In this document: positions 1-7,119 of the stretch, piece after piece
Layout: the number at the start of each line of letters is the position of its first letter
Position numbering within the stretch: position 1 is the stretch's first letter
Assembly (NCBI GenBank): GCA_002429115.1
Contig: DIYS01000120.1
Location: 1-31,497, forward strand
Length of the DNA stretch: 31,497 nucleotides
Direction: 5' to 3'
DNA from: Saccharicrinis sp. UBA6048
Lineage (GTDB): Bacteria > Bacteroidota > Bacteroidia > Bacteroidales > Marinilabiliaceae
Translations under genes and position numbers: made by a program
Notes under the pieces: generated by a model
What the model was told of the DNA's origin: nothing
The model's database searches: none
What the model saw: the letters and a program-made list of their open reading frames with translations, nothing else

Positions 1-113
1 GTGCTTGACGCAGTTAAAATGGTAACACCAATAAAATATAAATCCAGAGAAACTAAAATATATATAACACTTATAAAATAATTGCCTATGAGGTAGTTTA
101 CTAAACTAAAAAA

Positions 114-145
114 AACCGGACTGATGCGGCAACATCACCCCGGTT
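114..145 (+). promoter_or_regulatory. Hairpin in the leader of the SusC-like gene
   Basis: An inverted repeat AACCGG (114-119) / CCGGTT (140-145) encloses a second one, GATG (123-126) / CATC (133-136), giving a two-part stem-loop 43 bases before the receptor start. A 13-base palindrome, AGTTTA-C-TAAACT, lies just upstream at 95-107. No T-run follows the hairpin, so it does not look like a terminator of an upstream gene. It may act in the 5' leader of the operon, or be chance in AT-rich DNA. No promoter matching TAnnTTTG was recognised between 1 and 187. Confidence 0.35.
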
Positions 146-187
146 AATAAATTTAAAAACAAGTTTTAAAGTAAATCATTCAAAAGT

Positions 188-3100
188 ATGAAAAAAAATT
201 TGAATGGCATGAGGCGTATGTACTTGTGTCTAAACCCTAAATCTTGGAAGATTATGAAACTAACGTTGGTTTTAATGATTTTCGGTATGGTTCAGATTTC
301 TGCGACGACATACTCGCAGAATGTGAAGCTAAATCTAAAACGTGGCCAAAATACACTTGAAAATGTATTTAATGCCATTGAACAGCAGTCATCGTTCACC
401 ATTTTCTTTAACGATGATCAAGTTGATATCAATGAACTAATTAACGTAAGGCTGCACGAAGGTGATCTGGCCGAGGTGCTTGATAGCGCTCTGGAAGGAA
501 CCGGGCTTACTTACAAAATTAATGACAAATTGATCATTATTTTGGAAGAACAGCCAACAGTCGCTGTTCAGCAAGAAACGCAACGAACAGTCAGCGGTAA
601 AGTAATTGGTTTAGATGGTGAAGCACTTCCTGGTGTAAACGTCTTTATAGAAGGCACAACGAACGGTACCATTACAAATATCGATGGTGAATATGAATTA
701 ACTTTTAGTGCCGGAGATGTAAATATTGTATTCTCCTTTATTGGATTTGAAAGCCAGGTGATCGCAATAGGTGATCGTACCACATTGAATATTACACTGG
801 TGGAAGAGTCTATTGGCCTTGATGAAGTTATTGCTGTTGGTTATGGTGTTCAGAAGAAGAGTGACTTGACTGGTGCTGTTGCAAGTGTAAAGAGTGATAA
901 ATTAACAAAGGTTGCTGTTTCAAATCCGGCTGAAGCATTGCAGGGACGAATGGCAGGTGTTAGTATTACTTCTATTGGTGGTGGTCCAGGTGCAGGCATG
1001 GATATTAAAATTCGTGGAGCAAGTACATTGAATGATAATGATCCATTGGTAATAATTGATAATGTACCAGGAAGTATGTATATGCTAAATCCTTCAGACA
1101 TTGAATCAATTGAGGTGCTAAAGGATGGTGCTGCTGCAGCAATCTATGGTACCGAAGCCGCAAATGGGGTAATCTTAATCACCACTAAGAAAGGTAAAGA
1201 AGGCAAGATGAGTGTTGATGTTTCGGCTAAGTGGGCAAGTCAGGTTCAAACATCAGAACTAAACATGGCTAACTCTGAGCAATATATGCAAATTGCCAAT
1301 GCAATGTATGATAATAATCCTGATGAAAGTAAGCCAAAATACCTTTCAGAACCATATTATTATGATACTGATTGGTTAGGGGCTGTATTTCGTAAAGCAC
1401 CAATGCAAGAGTATAATGTGAATTTCAGAGGAGGAAATGAATCCACCCAATATTATGTTTCAGCTGGTTGGCTTGATCAAGAAGGTACAATTATAGGTAC
1501 AGATTTTCAAAAGGCAAACCTAAGGTCAAAAGTTGACTTTTCAGGCGAATGGTTATCTGGTGGAATTAATATCAGTTATAACGAAACGGATCAGGATAAT
1601 CGATCATTGAGTATTAAGGAAACATATGAGATACTACCAATGGTTCCTGTTTATGATGATTCTCGTCCAGATGGGTTTGGTTATCCGAATACAGATGAGT
1701 TGGGTATGCCAGCAAATAACAACCCAATTGGTAGAGAACACTTTGTTGATAGTCAATATCGTGATGAATACTTAAGTGCTAATGGTTATCTTACTTTTGA
1801 TATAATGGAGGGTTTGAATTTCCGTTTTGAAGCCGGATTAAATAATAGTAATCGTCATAGCTTCTCACATAATCCATCTTATAACATTAATGATAAGGAG
1901 GAAGTATTTTATCCATCAGTTTGGGAGCAACGCTATAATTGGCGTGAGGTAAACATCAATAACATTCTTACATATGATAAAACAATTGGTAAGCATAAGT
2001 TTGGATTAATGGCCGGTTATGTAACGAAAAAGGCAACAACCGATTTCATTGAAGCAAGTATTACCGGATTTAAAGATGTATACAGTGCAGAACTAAATGA
2101 GGATGGTGATGGTGCAGTCTTAATTAAGGAGGAGGTACCAACAGGCTTCTTGGATGAAAGCTTTAATACATTAAGAGCAGGACTAGATGGTACAAAAGAT
2201 GTTGATGGTACAAGAACAACTTATACCAGAGCGTCAATAATCGGTCGACTTAATTATTCATACAACGATCGTTATTTGATTCAAGCAACAATTCGTCGAG
2301 ATGGTTCTTCAAAATTTGGACCGGATTCTCGTTATGGAACGTTCCCATCAGTTGCTTTAGGATGGAGAATGTCGGAAGAAGGATTTATGGCAGATATCGA
2401 TTTCTTAAGTAACCTTAAATTAAGAGGTAGTTATGGTATTTTGGGTAATGAAGGAAGTCTTGATTTATACAGATACCTTCCATTAATGAGTAGTTATACT
2501 TCAGAGTTTGGTTCATATTCCATGGGACGCGGTGAAACTGTATGGACAGGAACCATCTCAAGAGATTTGGAAAACCGTGAATATAGATGGGAAAAAACCT
2601 CAACGGTAAATATTGGTGTTGATTTTGGCTTTTTTAATAATAAACTCTCCGGAGCCATTAACTACTATGACAATAAAACCACTGATATGTTAGTTGATAA
2701 ACCGATTCCATTATCGGCCGGATTAAGAACACCTACTGTAAACTTTGGAGAAATGGTAAATAGTGGTGTGGAAGTTGAGCTAAACTACCAAAATAATATT
2801 GGTGAAATTAACTACTCTTTATTTGGATCTTTAAGCACAACAAAGAATGAAGTGACTAAAATGGGTAGCGAGGATGAAAGTATTCCTGGTGTTGGTTTAA
2901 ATTACACCGAACACTATGCACACCAAACAAAAGTAGGTTATGCATTAGGGTCTTATTGGTTGTATCAAATGGATGGTATTTTTCAGAGCCCTGAGGAGGT
3001 ATTAGCACACACTAATAGTGAAGGTGAAGTCATTCAGCCGGATGCAAAACCTGGAGATATACGATTTAAAGATATTGATGGAGATGGTGAAATAACACCA

Positions 3101-3625
3101 GAAGATAAGATCTTCAGCGGCGTAGGTATCCCTAAGTATAACTTTAGTTTTAGTATCGATGCCAATTATAAATCGTTTGATTTATCAATTTTAATGCATG
3201 GTGCTGGCGGGCATAAAATCTATAACGGAAACAGGTATTATTACGAGTCGATGCGAACAAATCGTAATATGTTTACCTCAACGCTAAATGCCTGGACACC
3301 GGATAATACCAATACGAATATTCCAAGAGCGGTAATTGGTGATCCAAGCCAAAATAGCAGGGAGTCAACTCGCTTCCTCGAGGATGGAGATTTCATGCGA
3401 ATTAAAAATATTCAGTTGGGATATACCTTACCAGCTGATATAACACAACGAGTTAAGATTAATAAAGCGCGAGTATACGTGAGTGGGCAAAACCTATTTA
3501 CATTCACAAAATATTCAGGACAAGACCCGGAAATAGGTAGAAGTGATGTTTGGAGTCCAGGATTGGATACAGCATTATACCCAATATCTAAGATGTATAT
3601 TGTAGGTGTACAATTGAGTTTCTAA
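188..3625 (+). CDS. SusC/RagA-family TonB-dependent outer-membrane receptor with STN domain
   Basis: An outer-membrane transporter that, with its SusD partner, binds and imports an oligomeric nutrient using TonB energy. The 1145 residues show an N-terminal export signal (about 1-44), an STN (secretin/TonB short N-terminal) domain at about 45-119, a carboxypeptidase-regulatory-like beta domain at about 134-205, a TonB-box-like stretch near 212-220, a plug domain at about 222-336 including the SusC signature IRGASTLNDNDPLVIIDNVPG in part, and then the beta-barrel. A calcium-loop-like DIDGDGEITPED lies in the barrel part, as is common in SusC proteins. The SusD-like gene follows 18 bases downstream. 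In this family an STN domain usually means signalling through a FecR-type anti-sigma factor and an ECF sigma factor; neither is in the window, though they could lie to the left. The substrate is unknown. The family call is secure. Confidence 0.96.
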   Translation: MKKNLNGMRRMYLCLNPKSWKIMKLTLVLMIFGMVQISATTYSQNVKLNLKRGQNTLENVFNAIEQQSSFTIFFNDDQVDINELINVRLHEGDLAEVLDSALEGTGLTYKINDKLIIILEEQPTVAVQQETQRTVSGKVIGLDGEALPGVNVFIEGTTNGTITNIDGEYELTFSAGDVNIVFSFIGFESQVIAIGDRTTLNITLVEESIGLDEVIAVGYGVQKKSDLTGAVASVKSDKLTKVAVSNPAEALQGRMAGVSITSIGGGPGAGMDIKIRGASTLNDNDPLVIIDNVPGSMYMLNPSDIESIEVLKDGAAAAIYGTEAANGVILITTKKGKEGKMSVDVSAKWASQVQTSELNMANSEQYMQIANAMYDNNPDESKPKYLSEPYYYDTDWLGAVFRKAPMQEYNVNFRGGNESTQYYVSAGWLDQEGTIIGTDFQKANLRSKVDFSGEWLSGGINISYNETDQDNRSLSIKETYEILPMVPVYDDSRPDGFGYPNTDELGMPANNNPIGREHFVDSQYRDEYLSANGYLTFDIMEGLNFRFEAGLNNSNRHSFSHNPSYNINDKEEVFYPSVWEQRYNWREVNINNILTYDKTIGKHKFGLMAGYVTKKATTDFIEASITGFKDVYSAELNEDGDGAVLIKEEVPTGFLDESFNTLRAGLDGTKDVDGTRTTYTRASIIGRLNYSYNDRYLIQATIRRDGSSKFGPDSRYGTFPSVALGWRMSEEGFMADIDFLSNLKLRGSYGILGNEGSLDLYRYLPLMSSYTSEFGSYSMGRGETVWTGTISRDLENREYRWEKTSTVNIGVDFGFFNNKLSGAINYYDNKTTDMLVDKPIPLSAGLRTPTVNFGEMVNSGVEVELNYQNNIGEINYSLFGSLSTTKNEVTKMGSEDESIPGVGLNYTEHYAHQTKVGYALGSYWLYQMDGIFQSPEEVLAHTNSEGEVIQPDAKPGDIRFKDIDGDGEITPEDKIFSGVGIPKYNFSFSIDANYKSFDLSILMHGAGGHKIYNGNRYYYESMRTNRNMFTSTLNAWTPDNTNTNIPRAVIGDPSQNSRESTRFLEDGDFMRIKNIQLGYTLPADITQRVKINKARVYVSGQNLFTFTKYSGQDPEIGRSDVWSPGLDTALYPISKMYIVGVQLSF

Positions 3626-3643
3626 CCCCATAAGAATAATACA

Positions 3644-5164
3644 ATGAAGAAATATATAATATATAGCTTATTAGCAATGATTCCGTTCATTTGGGGCTGT
3701 GAGGATGATTTCCTTACAACAACACCAGATGATAAACTGACAAGTGAAGCGTTTTATCGTCATGTAGCAGATGCAGAGGCTGCTTTGGCAACTGTATATG
3801 CTCAGATTGGAGCAGCTGACCGCTGGGATGTAACTGAGGTGAATTTTGTTGTTGAACATTTCAGATCAGATATGTGTATGCCTGGTCCAGACCGTTATGC
3901 AGACTGGACAGCAATTTCTACATTTACTAATACAGCTGGTAATTCGCGTTCAACCATATACTGGGAAGACGCATACCGTGGCTTAAACCATGCGAATCAG
4001 GTAATTGAAAAAGTTGGTGAAATGTCTGATGCTATTATCCTTCCTGAAGAGCGCTCGCAGGTTGTTGCTGAGGCAAAGTTTTTACGTGGATTTTTACATT
4101 TTCGTCTGTTAAACAATTGGGATCAAATAATCTTACAAGATGCAGCTCCTAAAAGTGAAGCAGATTTGTCAAAGCCATTAAGTGACAGGGAGACAGTATG
4201 GATGTTAGTAGAGCAGGATTTTAAAGATGCTGCAGCTGTTTTGCCAGTTTCATATGAAACGTCGAGAGTAGGTAGAGCTACAAAAGGAGCTGCTATAGGT
4301 TACCTGGGAAAAGCTTTATTGTACCAAGGTAAAAATGGCGAGGCGGCAGCAGAATTCAAAAAGATAGTAGAAGATGGTGTTGGAAACTATGAATTGGTAG
4401 ATAACTTCATGAGTAATTTTGATGGTACTAATGAGAATAACAAAGAATCGGTTTTCGAAATTCAATATTCTGCTGTTCGTTCAAACGGACGTCACATTGG
4501 TCATGTAACAGGTAAATTTACTTCTGCTCCTGAAACAGGAGGGTGGGGAAATATTGAAGCAACGCCACATATGGTTGACCAGTTTAAACAGGAAGGTACA
4601 ATTGCTACCACAGGAAAGTATGATTCTCGCATATATCAAACATTATTCTTTGACGATCCGGATGTAGATGTTTTTGGACAAAGTTTTGAGGATGTTTTTG
4701 GTGCTGGATCTGATCGTGCTCTATATAGAAAGTTTACACTTAGTGATAAGCCAGAAAGTGAAAATTCAGCTTGGTATTCTTCACAAAATGTTCCAGTAAT
4801 GCGCTATTCAGATGTTTTATTAATGTATGCAGAGGCTTTAAATGAATCAAGTACTGCTGATGCAGCCAAACCTTTTGTGGATGAAGTAAGAGAGCGTTCT
4901 GACATGCCTGCTTTACCTTCAGGTTTATCAAAAGAAGAAATGCGTAGTCGAATTATGCATGAAAGAGCCGTGGAATTAGCATTTGAAGGACATCGTTTTA
5001 TCGACCTTAGAAGATGGAGTGAATTGTGGGGAGATCAGACGATACTTGAAGATCATATGCTTAATAGTGGTAAGCCAGGTGCTAGTAATTTTAATTACTC
5101 TGATCATGCTTACTTCCCGATCCCTGAATCTGAAACGAATTCTAATGGAGCTTTAAAGAATTAA
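3644..5164 (+). CDS. SusD/RagB-family nutrient-binding lipoprotein
   Basis: The surface lipoprotein partner of the preceding SusC-like receptor, expected to form the lid over its barrel and bind the nutrient. The 506 residues begin with a lipoprotein signal: a short basic start, a hydrophobic stretch and the lipobox IWGC with the lipidated Cys at residue 19, followed by acidic residues (EDD). Typical SusD features are the early TTTPDDKLTSEAFY-like stretch, the helical TPR-like region (EAKFLRGFLHFRLLNNWD), and near the C-terminus the EERAVELAFEGHRFIDLRRW-like motif, seen here as HERAVELAFEGHRFIDLRRW. Length is normal for the family. It lies 18 bases after the receptor and 47 bases before a third lipoprotein gene, so the three are very probably one transcript. 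Nothing in the sequence identifies the ligand. Confidence 0.96.
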   Translation: MKKYIIYSLLAMIPFIWGCEDDFLTTTPDDKLTSEAFYRHVADAEAALATVYAQIGAADRWDVTEVNFVVEHFRSDMCMPGPDRYADWTAISTFTNTAGNSRSTIYWEDAYRGLNHANQVIEKVGEMSDAIILPEERSQVVAEAKFLRGFLHFRLLNNWDQIILQDAAPKSEADLSKPLSDRETVWMLVEQDFKDAAAVLPVSYETSRVGRATKGAAIGYLGKALLYQGKNGEAAAEFKKIVEDGVGNYELVDNFMSNFDGTNENNKESVFEIQYSAVRSNGRHIGHVTGKFTSAPETGGWGNIEATPHMVDQFKQEGTIATTGKYDSRIYQTLFFDDPDVDVFGQSFEDVFGAGSDRALYRKFTLSDKPESENSAWYSSQNVPVMRYSDVLLMYAEALNESSTADAAKPFVDEVRERSDMPALPSGLSKEEMRSRIMHERAVELAFEGHRFIDLRRWSELWGDQTILEDHMLNSGKPGASNFNYSDHAYFPIPESETNSNGALKN

Positions 5165-5211
5165 AAAATTGGGAGTAATAAAAGCATTGTTACACCTATA
5201 AAAATTAAACT

Positions 5212-6039
5212 ATGAAGACGTTTAAAAAATCTATATATCTATTACTAATACTGCCTATACTCGCAGCTTGTGAGGTAGATGGTCTGTTTGATATAGAACA
5301 GGAAACAACAGTTATTAAATTGGACAGTGAAACCTATGCGGCTAACTTTCTAGTTATTGATGGTGAAGTTACAGAAACTCAAGATGAGGTCTTATTTGTC
5401 ACATTTGGTAAGAAATTACCTTATGATGTTACAATTAATATTACTATTGATGATGCAGAAACAACGGCAAGTCCAGACATGTATGATATTGAATCAAATA
5501 CTGTTATGCTGCCAGCCAATCAATCAAGTGTTGCATTACCAATAACCTATAACACAGAATCATTACCTAATGGCGAATCGGTTAAGATTGTATTTACTAT
5601 TAATAGTGTAGATAACAATTTACGTTTGCATCCAATACCATCAACTATTACGATACAAAAAGCAGAGTTTAATATTGCACAATTCATTGGTAAGTATGAT
5701 TACTTAGGTGATGGTTGGAGTCGCGATTATGGCGAACTGCGTCGAACTGATGATCCATTTGTATATGAAATGTATGGATTCTGGGGAGTGGAAACTTGGA
5801 TGGAATGTCATTTGGATATCTCTAATTCTGATGCTATTAAATTATATTTTCCAAAGGGTGATATGCTTGATCCGGGTTGGGATGACAGAGGTGCATGGTG
5901 GTTTGCTCGCGACTGTATAGGTGTATTGGACTATGAAAATTCAATAATTGACTACATACAATTTGATTATGTGTGTGACGATGGATCTGAAGGTTCATTC
6001 CCATGGTGTGAAGAAACTTGCCAGATGGTCAGAAAATAA
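5212..6039 (+). CDS. Lipoprotein of unknown function, third gene of the SusCD operon
   Basis: A 275-residue lipoprotein with a clear signal peptide and lipobox LAAC (Cys20). Residues about 30-150 read like an all-beta, Calx-beta/DUF4843-like domain: alternating hydrophobic strands, a SPDMYDIE turn, and an ANQSSVALPITY stretch typical of such domains. The remainder (about 155-275) is unlike its neighbours: rich in Trp, Asp and Gly, with five cysteines and several aromatic clusters (YGFWGVETWMEC, DDRGAWWFARDC, SFPWCEETC). By position it should be a surface accessory protein that helps capture the ligand of the SusCD pair, as SusE/SusF-type proteins do, but I cannot name the family or ligand. 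The aromatic residues would suit sugar or peptide binding; that is inference. A strong terminator follows. Confidence 0.88.
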   Translation: MKTFKKSIYLLLILPILAACEVDGLFDIEQETTVIKLDSETYAANFLVIDGEVTETQDEVLFVTFGKKLPYDVTINITIDDAETTASPDMYDIESNTVMLPANQSSVALPITYNTESLPNGESVKIVFTINSVDNNLRLHPIPSTITIQKAEFNIAQFIGKYDYLGDGWSRDYGELRRTDDPFVYEMYGFWGVETWMECHLDISNSDAIKLYFPKGDMLDPGWDDRGAWWFARDCIGVLDYENSIIDYIQFDYVCDDGSEGSFPWCEETCQMVRK

Positions 6040-6069
6040 TATGAGTGTGTGATTTGGATTTAAATATAA

Positions 6070-6101
6070 GCGGGCCCGCTTCGGCGGGTTCGTCTTATTT
6101 T
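6070..6101 (+). terminator. Intrinsic terminator of the SusCD operon
   Basis: A ten-base-pair stem (6070-6079 pairing with 6084-6093, including G-T pairs) with a TTCG tetraloop, core CCCGC-TTCG-GCGGG, followed by CTTATTTTG. It is by far the most GC-rich spot in the vicinity and lies 30 bases after the third gene of the operon. Confidence 0.85.
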
Positions 6102-6129
6102 GTTCAGATATTTATGTATTTTTGATACT

Positions 6130-6417
6130 ATGACTTCATATATCGTTATTGCTTTATTTGCTGTAGGTATTGGTATTGGCTGGCTATTGCAGGAGAAGAA
6201 GACAACCCGAAAGCATGTTGATACGGCTGTTACCTGGTCCGTTTATTTATTATTGTTTCTTTTAGGTATCTCGGTTGGTATTAACGACGAGATAATCAAT
6301 AATTTCTCACGTATCGGCTACAAGGCCTTTTGGTTAACCTTTGGAGCAGTGGTTGGAAGTGTTCTTCTGGCAAAAGTCGTTTATCAATTATTTTTTAAAA
6401 CCGATAATAAAGAGTAA
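6130..6417 (+). CDS. lysO: LysO-type lysine exporter, N-terminal half encoded separately
   Basis: A small membrane protein of 95 residues starting at MTSYIV. An in-frame ATG 30 bases upstream at 6100 would add MFRYLCIFDT, but it lies in the tail of the terminator, so 6130 is preferred. Three hydrophobic segments are visible (about 2-20, 36-55 and 68-88), with the GISVGIND turn typical of this family in the second. In E. coli, LysO (YbjE) is one protein of about 300 residues exporting L-lysine. Here this gene and the next (201 residues) together add up to that length, so they appear to encode the two halves of one transporter. The stop and the next start are two bases apart, which suits translational coupling. 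The family assignment rests mainly on the partner gene. Confidence 0.82.
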   Translation: MTSYIVIALFAVGIGIGWLLQEKKTTRKHVDTAVTWSVYLLLFLLGISVGINDEIINNFSRIGYKAFWLTFGAVVGSVLLAKVVYQLFFKTDNKE

Positions 6418-6419
6418 TA

Positions 6420-7025
6420 ATGAAGGGTAGTTTAATCATACTGGCATTTTTTGTGGTTGGGTTAATCGGCGGAATTTATAAAGTATTTCCCGAGTGGTTA
6501 TTGGATGAAGATTTAACCACGTATGCGCTGTTTATTCTGATGTTTTTAGTTGGAATAAGCATTGGCAGTGATAAAAATGCTTTTTATGTGCTACGAAAAT
6601 TAAACTTTAAAGTGATACTGGTGCCATTGTGTGTTGTTGTCGGCAGTTTGGTTGGTACATCAGTGGTATCTTTACTTATGAGTGATATGAATGTAAAGGA
6701 AGCCATGGCTGTGGGAGCTGGTTTTGGATATTATTCATTGTCCAGTATTTTTATTGGTCAGCTTCATAGTCAGGAGTTAGGTGTAGTAGCTTTACTTTCA
6801 AATATTTTCAGAGAGATAATCACTTTATTGGCCGTTCCTTTGCTGGTGAAATATTTTGGCAAACTCGCAGGTATTGCAACTGGCGGCGCCACAGCAATGG
6901 ATACAACACTTCCTATCATCGTCAAGTTTACAGGTAAAGAGTATGGTATAATTGCCATTTTCAGTGGAATCACACTAACGATTCTGGTACCTGTTCTTGT
7001 AACTATGATTCTTGAGTTTTTATAA
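6420..7025 (+). CDS. lysO: LysO-type lysine exporter, main C-terminal part
   Basis: An inner-membrane transporter subunit of 201 residues with about five to six hydrophobic segments. It carries the hallmarks of the LysO (former DUF340) family: LVGISIGSDKNAF near residues 41-53, the GAGFGYYSLSSIF stretch near 98-110, the SNIFREI segment near 126-132, and GGATAMDTTLPII near 155-167, which matches the CGATAMDFTLPVI-type segment of the E. coli protein. It should export L-lysine and toxic analogues such as thialysine using the ion gradient. The gene begins two bases after the small gene coding for the first transmembrane helices, so both probably assemble into one transporter. No lysine riboswitch or other control element was recognised upstream. 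The family call is strong; the substrate is by homology. Confidence 0.88.
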   Translation: MKGSLIILAFFVVGLIGGIYKVFPEWLLDEDLTTYALFILMFLVGISIGSDKNAFYVLRKLNFKVILVPLCVVVGSLVGTSVVSLLMSDMNVKEAMAVGAGFGYYSLSSIFIGQLHSQELGVVALLSNIFREIITLLAVPLLVKYFGKLAGIATGGATAMDTTLPIIVKFTGKEYGIIAIFSGITLTILVPVLVTMILEFL

Positions 7026-7119
7026 TCTTAGGTCATAGCGACCTCAATCGACTTTAAGCTCGATATGTTATAGATTTTCTATTGCATATCTCAGGTGAAA
7101 CTTACTAAACCCGGAACGA

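Noticed and set aside
1..81. An open frame of 26 codons from the left edge to a TAA, possibly the end of an upstream gene
   Set aside because: It is short, AT-rich and lysine/isoleucine-rich with no recognisable motif; chance is as likely.
6100..6129. Upstream ATG for the small LysO gene
   Set aside because: It falls in the tail of the strong terminator of the previous operon and adds residues (with a Cys) that do not look like the family start.
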